NCBI RefSeq assembly: GCF_008831285.2
Contig: NC_045144.1
Span: forward strand, 22,585,716 to 22,649,715
Source of the DNA: Nymphaea colorata
Taxonomy: Eukaryota; Streptophyta; Magnoliopsida; Nymphaeales; Nymphaeaceae
DNA: 64,000 nucleotides
Reading direction: 5' to 3'
Part shown: positions 48,274 to 60,459 of the stretch, piece by piece
Position numbering within the stretch: the stretch's first letter is position 1
Layout of the letters: each line of letters starts with the position of its first letter
Notes under the pieces: generated by a model
The model's input: the letters and a program-made list of their open reading frames with translations, nothing else
Database searches by the model: none
What the model was told of the DNA's origin: nothing
Translations under genes and position numbers: made by a program

Positions 48274-48475
48274 CCGAAATTTTTTCGTTTAACTGCAGAA
48301 GGCAATTGCAAAAATATACGAAGAACACAAATAATTGTGAAAGTTCTCTATTTCAAACTGAACTTTGAATCATGAATTTAATTCATAGCACAAATCCAAT
48401 GCAATATTATGAGTCTATATCTCATTCCAGTGCAGAATACTGGATCGAAATTAGGATTTTGTACCCAATTTCTTG

Positions 48476-49820
48476 ATTCACATGCATTTCCTTTAAATTT
48501 TTTCCATGCAATATACTTTTTCTTTGTTAATTTGTCATTGAGTTGTCTGTATTTTTCATAGTCTTGTCCAATGCCAAAAGTATTAAATATCTGACCGACC
48601 AACTTAGCTTTGAAAAGTAAAACAACAAAACCACAGTAATTATAAAATACAAAATGAATAGAAAGACCCAATTTAATGAATTGATAGCATCAAAATTAAA
48701 AAATGTGGAGGAGATCTGCTAAGAAAATGTTGAAAAAGCGGAATCGATGTGAATATCAGTATCTCAATCTTCCTTTCCTCTGAAGGATATTCATGTGCTT
48801 CAACATAGACCTTGGAAGGAAGTCATTGGTCATCTTCGTAGGCCCATCCCTCTCAACTCTTTGGATGAGTGGTTGATATTGCCAGTATTCCATCTCATGG
48901 AATATGGCATTGAATGTGTAGTGTTGTTTTTCCTTTTCTTGTACATATTCTCCATTTGTTTTAGTCCTTAGTAATAAAGGCCAGAGAGACCTCTCCCGCA
49001 GCAGTGATTGCTTCGGATAGCATCACAATTAATAAGGAGTAAAAGTCATTGTCCACTATGTCGGTGTTTATGACTTTTTCTTATATTTAAATAATGTTCA
49101 TTGCTTTAAAAAGGTAAACAATGAAAGTATAATTATAGTAGAAAAGAAAATTAGTAAATATGTATCGTCAAAATTTAATGTCTGACTACATAGTTTTTAT
49201 ACCACCACTTTTAGTCAAATGAATTTCAAATGCTTCATATTTTTTTTTGCTTCTTATTTTTTCCCTTGAACTTAATTAACTTCTGTTGGCCTTAGATGAC
49301 TACAAACGTTGAGTTTATTTCAACATATAGAGAGAAAAATGGTTGTCGCTGGAATCATATTCTTTCTTGTTATTCTATCTTTAAACCCTTGCAAAAATCA
49401 TATAACTTGCTATAATGTTATGAGTAACTTATTTTTATATATTCTACTGTAGTGATTTTATACTAAGATAGGAAATTTATAAAAAAAAAATCATCCATTC
49501 TATTTTTTAAAAATAAAAAAAAACTGTAGGAAATTAAAGGAGAAAAAGAAAAACTATTCTTAATTAAAAGTACATACATTTTAATTACTTTTGTTTTTTA
49601 AATTTGTTTGTAATAAATAATGGTGTGTGCGTTCCTAAAGTAAAAGCCTAGTAATGCTAGATTAAAAATACAAACATATCATTGTTTCTAAACATATTAT
49701 TCCATTACACTCGCAACATCATTAAAAATAACTTTTCCTAAACCCATGCCAGTTTATTGATTTCGGCTCTACATGCATGCATTTCTTTGAGATAAAGAGA
49801 AAGGAGACTTTTATTGGAAA
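48476..49820. other. Unassigned DNA left of the second gap
   Basis: AT-rich. On the minus strand about 48770-48905 stays open and reads HEMEYWQYQPLIQRVERDG and PRSMLKHMNILQRKG, coding-like but unrecognised. No element ends were found. Confidence 0.4.
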
Positions 49821-49920
49821 NNNNNNNNNNNNNNNNNNNNNNNNNNNNNNNNNNNNNNNNNNNNNNNNNNNNNNNNNNNNNNNNNNNNNNNNNNNNNNNN
49901 NNNNNNNNNNNNNNNNNNNN
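49821..49920. other. Assembly gap, exactly 100 N
   Basis: 100 Ns. Unlike the first gap, neither flank is duplicated elsewhere in the window. Confidence 1.
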
Positions 49921-49970
49921 GAAGAAGCAATTTCTGTACAATGAGAGGTCGTAGATGGGAAGCCACGTAT
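49921..49970 (-). CDS. Possible 5' end of a gene truncated by the gap
   Basis: On the minus strand an ORF from about 49985 reads MAGMTIRGFPSTTSHCTEIA before entering the gap. The sequence upstream on that strand (50000-50090) is C/A-rich like a 5' UTR. Too short to identify, and it may be chance. Confidence 0.2.
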
Positions 49971-50177
49971 TGTCATCCCTGCCATGATTCGGGAAATCCG
50001 AACAAACCTGCTAACCTGCTAACAAAAAACACAAACTCAGAACACTACACACTCACACAGAAAGCCCAGCCTTCTCCAAATAGAAATCTTCATTGCGATT
50101 AGGGTAAACTCCCCTGTCTAAGAAGAGTATTGTCGGTGGGTTATTATATTACTAAGTCCTCCACCGACCCACTCTAA

Positions 50178-50889
50178 CGCCCTGTTTGGATGGAAGGAAA
50201 GGGAGGGAAAGGGAAGGAAAGAACAATCAATCATTTGTTTGGTTGATTAATTAAAAAGAAGGGAAAGAAAAGAAAAGCAAATATTTTGTTTGGTTGCAAA
50301 AGGAGGGAAAGGAAAGGAAAGAGAGCTCTAATATAAATACAAACCCTCCAAAATTGGAGGGATTGGGAAGGAAAGGATATGTCTATTCCTTTCTACCATG
50401 TATACTCTTACCATTTCCACCTGCCCGTAGAAGAGACATCAATCGACCTTGTGTGACTTTTTCTCTCCCTCCTTCCTACTGGTCAAGACTCCGACGGGCG
50501 TCGGGTCTATCTCTCTTTCCCTTCCCACCACTGCTCAAGACTTGGATGGTATTTCACAATGGCCCTTTTACTAAAATCAAGTTTTTGTCATTTTTATGCC
50601 ATCCAATTAATGCAACTGAAAATGTCATTTTGTTTGATTGATATAATTTTTATTATATTTATTACCATATAATGAAATGTCGAGTGTAAGTATGGTTCCT
50701 CTTCTATTGAATCAGGTATTATTGTAAAGTATTATAAATTATAACATTTCTTTTTTTTCTATCCAAACAAGCTTTATAATCACCTTTTCCTTTCCTTTCC
50801 CTTCCCTTCCTTTTCCATTCTCTTTTCCTCCCTTTCCTTTCCTTTCCATCCCTCTCTTTCCTTCCCTTTCCCTCCATCCAAACAAAGCA
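50178..50889. mobile_element. PIF/Harbinger-type foldback element, 712 bp, TAA target duplication
   Basis: The left end is CGCCCTGTTTGGATGG and the right end, reversed, is TGCTTTGTTTGGATGG: long terminal inverted repeats whose outer part resembles the GGCCCTGTTTGG ends of Tourist-like MITEs. TAA flanks both sides (50175-50177 and 50890-50892), as expected for PIF/Harbinger insertion. The arms continue inward as a purine-only stretch (GGGAGGGAAAGGGAAGGAAAG) on the left and its pyrimidine complement (50785-50880) on the right, so the element can fold back. The centre (50340-50750) has an ORF with no transposase features. Confidence 0.82.
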
Positions 50890-50892
50890 TAA

Positions 50893-53539
50893 GATAGATG
50901 TACTGCTTACTTCTACTAACGATCCTAGACCTCATCACTTTTGATCTGATTCGAATTGTTTTGGGTCCGACTCCAACAACTCCTCCTCCCCTTCAAATTG
51001 CATCGTCCTCAAGGTGAGAATTCAGGGAACTTAGCTCATAGATTTTACCATAGGATTGGAACTGGCATTTCACCCATCAACAGTTGAGATCTCTATGCGG
51101 AAACACATTGTTTGATTTTGTATCGCAACACCAAATCTTCAGCAACGATCTCAAGTTGCATAGAGTCACTATTGGTTGCAAAAAAAAAAAGAGAGAGAAA
51201 TATGGGAACATCAAAAGACCAAAATAGATCTGTCATAAACTACCACTAACATAAGTAACTCCTTTATTAATAGAATCACAAACCATAAATCATCTACCAC
51301 TTCAATTGGAAGAACCAGACTCTAAGACCATTTTGTCTAGCAGCAGAACCAACAAAATAGCCTGTAAGGACCCAATCAAAACATTACCATGATGTGGGAA
51401 TTTGGATCAATAAGTTCAGAAAATATAGGAATTATGTACAGTCAGTCAACATGAAAGGGAAGATGAAGAATTATAGATGAAACATGATCGGTGGGAAAAT
51501 ACAAAGTGTGTCCATGGATGAAATCATTACCATGTCTTTATCTGGAAGGAAAAATGCATAAGAAATATAAAAAAACCACTCTGTCTATGCAACCTAGTAA
51601 ATCTCTCTATCTATCTCTCTCTCTCTCTCTCTCTTAAGACAAACGCACACACACACACACACGATATCTTGGCTATTACAAAAGTTGTTAACTGTGTTAG
51701 CTTTATAATGGAAAAATGACTCACTTGATATTACTCTTAACATCTACAAGGTTAGATTGCAAATTAAGAAGACACTCATTTTAAGCTGTGTTGTTTAATT
51801 TGGTTTCCTATGCAAGTATTTTGGAATATATGTCCTTCTTGTGTTTATCAATATACCTCTCATCCAACAATTTTTGCTAGCAATACATATAGGAGTCTTT
51901 TCAGCCCCAGTTTTTGATTATGAGATGTTCAAGGTCCACCTCCATTTGGGTCTTAAACATGAGCCACCTACAATCCAATGTTCAAGTAAACAGATAAGGG
52001 GCAGACTTTCTCTATGAAAGAACAAAACATCGTCTTTTGTAAGGTGTTAACACATGTAATGCAAGAAATTTTGTCATTTCAGATGATGGTCGGCAATTTG
52101 ATGCCACACTAACTGGCGATTAAGAGAATGGAGAAGAGACATCTCTGCTTTGTAAAGAGGACTCACAAGTAGTTAAGAGGAGGGTAAAAAGCTCCTTGAT
52201 ATGAAGGGAGTCTCTGGCAAGGATGAAGCTCCATTAGTAAAGACAATTGCAATTTCTTGGTTGAATAGCTGGGAATATAAAATTTTATTGTTTAGTGCTC
52301 CTTCTGAGCTTGGGGGTATAATATCAATCGACTGGACAAGGAGGATGCGATGTTGAACTATGCTACAGACTCGGCATGGTTTAAGATGTCTTCTCTCGTT
52401 GGCCTTACCTTCTTCTTGGTACCTCCACCGATAATTTGATATGTTGTAGTTAAGTGATGAGTTGAAGAACATTAGGCATCTGCTCACAAAGATGAAAAAT
52501 ATGTAGTGTGAAACAATTTATTTCCTCCATGTTTAAAAATTATACTAAAAGTAACGGCAATCATAAATCCTTTTATGCCAACAATTGTTCTAAGCAGAAA
52601 AATGTATTTAAACTTACATGAATTAAAACGCCAAATTGTAATTAATAACAAAGGATAATGAACTAATTAAAAAATTAATTGTAAAGACAAAAAGTATTTT
52701 TAACTATTCTTAAAATAAAATAAATAAAAAACTATCATAGAGCTTTAAATAGAATAACGACCTAAGTTTTTAAAAACTGTTTGGTTTTTAATATCTAAAG
52801 AAGGGAGAAAAACTGCAACGGAAGAATACAAAGTCACAATATATAATTACAGGTGTGAAGCTATATCTGACTCTAGCAGATGAAGAAGCAATAGGAATAT
52901 GTCCTTCAACTGTTTCTCTAACAAAAAAAAAAGTCATGGCAGAACATGACACCATCTATCCTCCAACTGCTCGTCATTCACCAAAAATGTATTGACATCA
53001 AAAAACTCTGGCAAATGAAGCTACTTCAAGCTGTCCAATGGTAAGGATGAACCTGAATGATAGCCACACATGTGGCAGTGGTGGCAACCGCAGTGAGAAA
53101 AAGAGGAATCCAGTAGCTCATGAAAGAGGGAAAGCAATGAGCGAATGACCTTGTGAAGTCTCAACACAAATTTGTATATGATGTCATGAAGTCTATGCTG
53201 ATTAGGGTCTTGAATGGAATTCTAAATGATCAACAAAGTTGTACATATGTAGGATCTGGCAGAATTGTCCATGATCAGGGGCTTGGATGAAGTTATGATT
53301 TATAGATAAGGTGCTAGCATATCACAAAGGCCATGATGGTTTGGTGTTTGGATGAAGTTCTGAGCAATTGATAAAGTTAGACACAATCTGAGACAGAGAA
53401 TCAGAAAAGCATTAGAGATCAGGGGAAAGGAGACGGTGGAAAAGGTGAAATTGTTAGAAATGTGAAAAGTGTGAGGGTTTAGGGTGAGATGCATTAAATG
53501 GTATTCAAATCAATTCAATGGTTATAGGACCAGTTGTGA
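50893..53539. other. Unassigned DNA
   Basis: Contains a (CT)n at 51606-51634 followed by (AC)n at 51646-51662. The minus ORF at 52173-52487 shows no Copia RT motif, although this is where the RT of the minus-strand Copia element should lie; that part seems to be deleted. Confidence 0.5.
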
Positions 53540-55369
53540 AAATGGTGTTCAGGGCCCGTTCATAAACCTGGGAATTGTTGTAGTGCTCATGCTCCTAGCC
53601 CTCTCATTCAAGGTTCTATGCATGAGTTCAACAAGTCGTGGTCTTTTTGAAATTGTTTTTATTATCCGAATCTCAGCATAAAAGTCCTTGAGTTCCTTGT
53701 TGTCATATTCACCTCTATATTTGTATTGCATGCATTTCACTTTCCTGCCAATTTGATTTTTAACTTCAGCCTTTCACCTTTTCAAAGTATAAAAAGTAGC
53801 AGATTTGTTTTTTAGAAAACAAACTAATACCTTCCAAGTGCAGTCATCAACAAATGTGACATAATAGAATGATCATCCAAGGGAACAGCCAAGAGCTGGA
53901 CGCCAAACATCTATATGGACTAACTTCAACTTATCCTTCTTTGATAGTCGCCTGACTTTAGAGAAGGTGACCCTTTCTTGCTTCTGGAAGATGGAATTTT
54001 GAAAAACGCAACTTCTATAGATTTCAGATTAGACAATTTATTCTTAGCGGCCATAATTTTGGTTCGTTTTTCACTCATATGTACATCACATTTTGATGTC
54101 CATCTTCTATAGCTTGTAATGCTATAATAGCAAGCTGTCATCAAATTTTTGTTGCAGCATCTGTCATTTAGATCTCCAATTATATATAGAGTACCCAGTT
54201 TGTTGCCTCATGCTACAATCATTGCATTTTTGGTTATCTTCTAACATCCTCCAACAAATATAATAACGTACCCATCAACTTCAAACTGACCTATAGAATT
54301 CAGATTTCTCCTCACATCTGAAACATCACTGACACCCTCCAGTTTCTATACATGCATGCCCATTCTGCATCTATATATGGACATCACCCTTCCATACAAT
54401 GTCTGAATGTTCATCATTTGCAAGATAGACCTTTCCAAAATTGTCTGCAGTATAATTTTGCGTATTGTTTTTAGATGAAGTAAAGTGCAAAGATGCACCA
54501 GAATTTAAAATTCAGGATCCAATGAAGCTATGTAGACTCAATGCTCAGGTTTCATATATGTATTCTATGGCAATATTTGTACTCTCCTTCATGTTTTTCA
54601 TTTTCCCCTTCCAATAATCTACAATCTCTTTTTTAGTGACTTGGCTTTCCACAGTTCCAGCATCATTCTTCGTAAGGTTTGGACTAACTTATTCCTTTCG
54701 ATTTTGACCGACCTCTCTCTTGAATACAGTTCATCCTATCCCTGCCTTGAATATTGAGAGAAGAAGCGAAAGTTTCTCACACTTCTCTTCTACGAATATC
54801 TATGATCAAAATCAGGTCTCAAACTAAAGTTCAACTTCTTAGACCCATGAGAACTAATCACTACAGTCACGGTCGCATCCCAACTGTCCGATGATGACAA
54901 CAAAAGAATAAAAGCTTGAACCTAGTCATAAAAATTTAATATTCACAGAACTCAATTGAGATATAATCACATTAAACTCATTTATATGATCAGTAATGAA
55001 ATCACCTTTAGTCACCTTCAAATTAAATAAACGACACATTAGATAAACCTTATTTGAGGCAAAGGGTTTTTCACACATATCTGTTGGCACCTTCATCAAA
55101 CCCACGATTGTCTTCTCATTGACAATACTGAAGTTGACATTCTTGGCCAGTGTCAAATGAATGACTTTGAGCGGCTATATGTCTAGTACCTACCAATTTT
55201 TATGTGACATTATTGTTGGCTTCACTCTAGTGATGGGTTGATATTATGTAGTCTTCGAACTGCATCCTCCAAAACCTTTGCCATTGAACTTCTCGGTATT
55301 TACCTTCCCTTCTTCCATTGCCCTTGCTCCCACTGTTCCTCTCGAGCATGAACTGGATTCTGATATCTA
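53540..55369 (-). pseudogene. Ty1/Copia retrotransposon gag-pol remnant
   Basis: Minus strand, from high to low coordinate. gag at 55156-54926 reads MCEKPFASNKVYLMCRLFNL and ITDHINEFNVIISQLSSVNI, continuing (with shifts) SSSDSWDATVTVVISS. The protease-region block ILNSGASLHF and FGKVYLANDEHSDIVWKGDV lies at 54520-54400. GAG-pre-integrase is RKRTKIMAAKNKLSNLKS-like near 54060, followed by a KLVHIDVW-like piece near 53920. Integrase at 53740-53549 reads YRGEYDNKELKDFYAEIRI and MHRTLNERARSM. The order is that of Tork/SIRE-type Copia. The protease D..G is N..G, stops and shifts are frequent, and RT and RNase H are missing. Confidence 0.88.
55347..55369 (-). other. Degenerate Copia primer binding site
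   Basis: On the minus strand TAGATATCAGAATCCAGTTC corresponds to the usual tRNA-iMet-complementary TGGTATCAGAGC..GGTTC placed directly inside the 5' LTR. Confidence 0.5.
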
Positions 55370-55750
55370 TGGTTAGGAATTATGCTTTCTCACTCTCTTG
55401 TAGCATACATGAGAAGAAAACTGAAGAAGAGAAAGAACAAGAAGAAGACAGAAGGATTTACGTGGTTCGAGGACAAGTGATCTCTTATGTCCGCTGCCAT
55501 ATAGGGTTTTTCCATTGCCACAGAAGAAAAATAAAAAATATGAATACAATGAAAACCACCCTTTCATAGATATGGGGATTAGGGCAAACCCTCAAAAGGG
55601 CAGATTACATAAATGACCTTACAACGTTCCAGGCAAGGGGGTGCTGCCTCTTGCAACTGCTAGCCATCTTATTGCAAATTTGGATCTCGGGATATTAGAG
55701 AATCCTATTAAGGGTTAGGCTCCATACTGCTATACACCCTTAACTATTGG
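55370..55750 (-). mobile_element. Copia 5' LTR (minus-strand element), far edge uncertain
   Basis: Begins at TGGTTAGGAATTATGC on the plus strand, directly outside the primer binding site. It includes the GTGGTTCGAGG and GGGCAAACCC phrases common in Copia leaders. The outer boundary is not defined because no second LTR is present. Confidence 0.45.
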
Positions 55751-55974
55751 CAGGGGTGTAGATAAGTGGGGACATTGTGGGGTGTATGCCCCATGAAGCC
55801 CATTATGTGAAAGATTAAATTAGTGGGTTCAGTTATATAGGACAGCCCCACCAGACCCAAGTCACTTCCCCATAGCCAATTAAAAATTTGTTAACTGTAT
55901 GCTTATTGCCCCATACAAAAAAATTTCTGGCCCCGCCCTGACTATTGGGAAAGTTCAAATTCATTGCTCTTGAC

Positions 55975-58605
55975 ATGAAGTTACTCTCATGAAATATATG
56001 AGGTCTAGTCAGAAGGATGATCCAATGGGTGGTAAATAACTATCTCCAATAGTTTAAACCTGAAGTCTTTTTTTGTAATTGATACAATGTTAAATGATGT
56101 GAATTTTCATAGATGGGCGAGTAGACATGCTAGATATGCCTTTGTCTCTAATATAGGTTGTGTTTATGTCATGCAAGAATCATATGTGGTTGGTGTCCTG
56201 TTGAAAAAATTGTATTGGTGAAGTTTATTACTTTTTTTATATTAAAGTGCTTTGCAAGCAGAGAATATAATTTCAATTTTATTGTTGTGGGAGTCTATCT
56301 ACATCCCAATAAACTGAGTAGAAGATACCAGTTAATTGAGCTAATAGTGCTCATAGAAGAAGCTGACGGCCTTATAGCTCTTATGGGAGATTTGAATGTT
56401 GAGATGGGACCTAAGGATAAAAAAGAGAGACAGATATAAGCTCTTGTAGAGATTTTACTAATTTCTTAAATAAGCGCCACTTAAATGTTGTTGATGATCC
56501 TAAGAAAAGCTTCACTTGGTATAATAATAGGGGTTCGACTGCAACATTAAATGCAGAATGGATTGGGCCTTACTCAATCCTAAATGTGAGAATTCATCTT
56601 TCTGCTTATGTACTTTGCCTAGAACTACATCGGCTTGCCTCTTATTCCTCACATAAACAAATATGGGATGCAAAGTTTCAGGAAATGTTTGTTTTGGTTT
56701 TTTCTTTTTGCATGGACCTTGCGTGCAAATTGCAAAACAATGGTAAAAGAAGCATGGAATAAACCATATAGCATGGTTAAACTGTTAAGCATATTGGAAA
56801 ATACCGAGTTTTGTATCCCTCAATGAAACCAAAACAGTTTTGGTTCTGTGGGAGTCTAGGTGCGATCCTTAAAGAATGAGTTAAATAAGGTTTAGTTGAA
56901 TGAATTCCATGATGCAAGAGCACAATTAATCTGGAGCATCTTTTGCATAACGAGTTGGATGCAGCTCTAGAAGAAGAAGATTCTTTTTGGATGCAGAAAT
57001 CCAAAGTGAAATGGCTCTCAGATGGTGGCAAAAATTTCAATGTTATTCAAGCATATGTTATCCATAAATTCAAGAAGTACAACTTGACTTTTAATGAAGT
57101 TAATGGTGTTGTTGCTTCTACCCCTAGTAAGATTTATGAGCAATGTAAAGATTGTTTTACACAACTTTACATTAACCTTTCTTCTACACGTGATATGCTT
57201 GATAATTTGAAAGATGGCCACACTATTACTTCAGTGGAGAATGAATTTCTATTGAGGCCTGTGAGTAAATACGAGGTTTTGAGAGCTGTTTTTCACATGA
57301 AAAATGGGAAGACACTAGGTCCTGATGGGTTATTGAATTTTATAAACTCTATTTGCACATAATCGGTGAAGTTATGATGGATGTTATTGCTGATTTTTTC
57401 AAAATAGGTGAAGTGGTTAAGAGTATGAATTGTTTTCACTTACATTGAATCCCAAATTTCAAGGTACTGTAAGCATTAAAGATTTTAGGCCAATTACACT
57501 TTTCAATTGCCTTTACAAAATTATTGCAAAGATAACGGTAGTTAGAATGAGATTTATACTGGCTAGCTTATTGCTGATGACCAAGGTGAATTTTGGCCAG
57601 CAGAAATATCCACAGACAAATTCTTATGGTCCTTGAGCTTGTTAATTCCTTACAAAACAGCAGGGATGGTTCAGTGATGTTAAAGCTTGACATTACTAAA
57701 GCATATGATTGTATAGTTTGTGAGTTTCTCATATTAGCCTTAAAGAAACTAGGTCATAATGACACCTGGATTCATAGACTCCTTAAATGCATGTCTACAG
57801 CTAGTTTAGCAATGCTAAACTATGGTAATGAAGGTTCTTCCTTTGATGTAGATAGAAGCATTAGACAAGGGGATCTGTTGTTCCCATTCTTATTAATTAT
57901 TATTATGAGATGTTTCAAGAAGACTAAGGAGGGAGGTGGCCAGCACAATGTTAAAGTGCTAAAAGCTTTAATACCTAGTTCCATCTTAGCAGGTCAATTC
58001 TTTGCACATGATGTCATAATGGTTTGTAAACTAGATCTAAACTCTATTAGTTGTATAAAGAACATCCTAGTAGAGATGGACCTAAAGGCAAGGCTAAGAA
58101 TTAATTGAAAAAAAAAACCTGTCATAATTTAAAGTTAATGACAATCACAGGAAGCTATAGATTGAGTGTTTAGGTTGGAAGGAAGCAAAAGTATATGTGC
58201 AATACCTTGGACTACCACTTTTCACGGGTAAGATTTATGTGGGGAGCTGTGGATCACTTGTGAAGAAGGTATTATCACATCTTGCAGTTTTGGAAAGGCC
58301 ATCTTGTATCTTATACAGGAAAAAGTAGTTTAATTAAACATGTAATCCATCAAATAGTTGGTGATTGGATGATGGCTTTAAAAATTTCAAAGGTAGGTGA
58401 TAGAATTGATTGAGAGATATTGCAACAGCTTCTTATGGGGAGACAACTCGAATTTATGTAAATTTTGTATTTTAAGTTGGAGTTCACTTTGCATTCCTTA
58501 TAAGGAGAATGGCGTTGGATTTGTAGACCTAAATGTTTATAACAAGGCAACATGATTAATTTATTGTTTTGGGTGTTGCAAGGCATGTCATTTTGGACCA
58601 ATTAC
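55975..58605 (+). pseudogene. LINE-1 type non-LTR retrotransposon ORF2, decayed
   Basis: Endonuclease start MKLLS-stop-NI-stop-GL at 55975 (intact form LSWNIRGL), then VGVYLHPN and MGDLNVEM (56290-56410). The RT linker reads SKVKWLSDGGKN (57000), the RT N-terminus GKTLGPDG (57308), then FRPITLFNCLYKIIAKI (57484), MLKLDITKAYD (57677) and SIRQGDLLFPFL (57860). The catalytic box is FAHDVIMV (58001) instead of FADDV. Then YLGLPL (58205) and FLWGDNSN..W..LCIPYKENG (about 58430-58510). Several stops and frame changes separate these blocks. It is therefore dead, both from the stops and from the Asp-to-His change in the RT active site. No poly-A tail or target duplication was identified. Confidence 0.9.
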
Positions 58606-58717
58606 ACGAGAGTAAATACTTATCTAATGGTAGTCTTTGCTTGTATAAAGCAAAAACAAAATATCATCTCCATTGTTGTTTGGACTAAAAAGTGCAAACA
58701 GAAGTCTCTTGGTTGAA

Positions 58718-59151
58718 ATGGGAGTTCCACCGAATCCTTCACCATACTTTACTAATTCAGTACTCGAGTTCCAATTTATTTGTACAGAGAATGGACAAAT
58801 GCAAAGAATTTCATATGTAATGAGAACAAAAGTTGGCATTTGTGTTAAAGAAGTTGTCCAGGTGAAGCCGTGACATAGAAGATTGCAGGTAAGAGATGCA
58901 GCTAGTAACTTTTGATCACTAGACATTTCCAGCGACAGATTGCTTTTGTTTGGGGGCCAAAGAAGTGGAGTTATCATATTAAAAATGTTATGATTGAATT
59001 CTATATAGCTGGTTCCCATTTCCATCCTTTTGTCCACAAGGGATGTTCTTTTGTGTTCTTGAAATATAATCCAGCAAAAAAGACTTTGCATCTGTTGAAA
59101 TTTTTTGATATGTATGACTCCACAGTAGAATGGAATCATTACCCAGAATGA
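58718..59151 (+). CDS. Candidate two-exon gene, unrecognised
   Basis: An ORF from ATG at 58718 reads MGVPPNPSPYFTNSVLEFQF and ends ICVKEVVQ at 58861. There CAG|GTGAAG is a donor-like site. A TTTCCAG acceptor at 58926-58932 joins, in the same reading phase, RQIAFVWGPKKWSYH and further KGCSFVFLKYNPAKKTLHLL to a stop at 59149-59151. The intron would be 71 bases, at the short end for plants. The open frame extends upstream to 58673 without another ATG, so the start is uncertain. The product, about 120 residues, has no motif I recognise. It lies right after the LINE remnant and could be its untranslated tail read by chance. A 171-codon minus ORF overlaps it. Confidence 0.3.
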
Positions 59152-60440
59152 GGGATTTTTTCTTCTGTATTGTACCTTTATGCTGTGGATTTTGTATTTC
59201 CTTTTGTACTTTTTTGTATACTCGTTTCTTAGTTTTGCCAGTAAAAGGGTTCTGGGAGCCCTCTCTCATCCGAAAGTGCTTCTAATAGGTTCTTGAGAAT
59301 GGTGGGATTGCTATGATATTTTGTTACAGTACCTATATAACCAAAACATGACCATTCCTAATTATTTTTAGGAATGATCCACACTATTTTAAGAACGGTT
59401 TTCAACCATTCCTAAAACTGATATTTGTTGTTAAACTGTCACCGCAAAATGAATCATCGTTAAAGCCAACCCACACTGGGGGGAATTAGATAGCAAGTGA
59501 GCCGTACGTATTTTGGTTGCAGTTTGTCAAAAGAACTGGTAGGAAAGTGACTGCTGACGTTGGAGCATGAGGGAAAAAAATGCAATAGAAGATAACACAT
59601 TGGACATTTGATATACAAACACCGCTTGTCAATAAGAGCTACAATCAGATGTGACAGGAGTGTTTTTCATTATGTAAGCAGAAGGCATCAAAGTTTTCTT
59701 TTCATGTGAGCAAGTGACTGTTTTCATGTGCACAAAAGATCTGGAATTACGTGAACTTTTGGTAGCCAATAAATGAATTTATTATTTTTGCCTAAAATTG
59801 ACATTGCTAATAATTTGGTTTCTTCCCCTGAATTATTTTTCAGTTTTTATTACTTGATGTACAACACATCCCAATACATTTGACAGTCAAACAAGTGGTT
59901 CGCTAGTGACATAGATATTTTATTAATTTTAATGCAAACAAAAGGCATTTTCCTAGTATGTCAATAAAACAAGGGTAGTATATTTATCTTTGTATTAAGG
60001 AAGAGTATTCTGAAGGGCATCATATTTTTTTTGTGGTCAATATTACTATTTCATGTTTCCACGTTCTCATTTTAATTTTTTGTTTTCCAAGTGTCTAATA
60101 TATAGTGACAGGGTAACCAACAAAAACCCATCCCATCACTGACGGCATTTGGCCTATTTATTGGGACCTATGTTTAATTGAAACGGCCAGCCTTGTCACT
60201 CCAACCTATCCCGACTAAAGCTTGGGATCAAGGCTCGACAATGTGAGCCTCGGGCTATCTTGAACCTCTTGTGGTGGCTCAAGCTCAGCCCGTTTAGTTA
60301 TTGGACCGGGTTCCACCGTCATCTTTATGCCTGTCAAGTACCTAGTTTGATGCCCACCCATATTTGAAACTCATAACATGCCAAAAGTTTCTAAGGGAGT
60401 TTCTGAGTCTGAAATTTACTTGTTTCAGGCGATATTGATC
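59152..60440. other. Unassigned DNA with a small AT-rich palindrome and GC-rich repeat
   Basis: 59345-59420 carries CCATTCCTAA / TTAGGAATG in both orientations, a short hairpin-forming repeat of MITE type. 60110-60360 is a GC-richer stretch ending TTTGATGCCCACCCA, like the right end of the hAT elements above, but a left terminus and target duplication were not found. Confidence 0.4.
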
Positions 60441-60458
60441 TCCTTGTCTCTGATACCA
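60441..60458 (-). other. Copia primer binding site (tRNA-iMet type)
   Basis: The minus strand reads TGGTATCAGAGACAAGGA, the classical Copia primer binding site, one base away from the LTR edge at 60460. Confidence 0.8.
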
Positions 60459-60459
60459 C

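Larger units (their letters stand above)
45845..48475 (-). repeat. Large inverted repeat, arm B (partner 10755-12505), with internal tandem duplication
   Basis: Reverse-complement relative of arm A, from the (GT)n/TGTCCAGTCCCACATGC at 45850 to CCAGTGCAGAATA at about 48430. Within it, 45913-46749 and 46750-47565 are tandem units (period 837; shared landmarks ACTAT(T/C)ACCATTT, ATTATCAACAAG, TTTGAATTTCCTCCCATG, GAAGGGAACTACATATTATA). Each unit carries one GDPDL exon. Confidence 0.88.

Noticed and set aside
58624-59139. 171-codon minus-strand ORF
   Set aside because: It overlaps the plus-strand candidate, has no recognisable motif, and its length can arise by chance in AT-rich DNA; the plus strand offers splice signals.
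60110-60360. Third complete hAT element
   Set aside because: The right side ends GATGCCCACCCA as in the other elements, but no matching left terminus or 8-bp duplication could be found.
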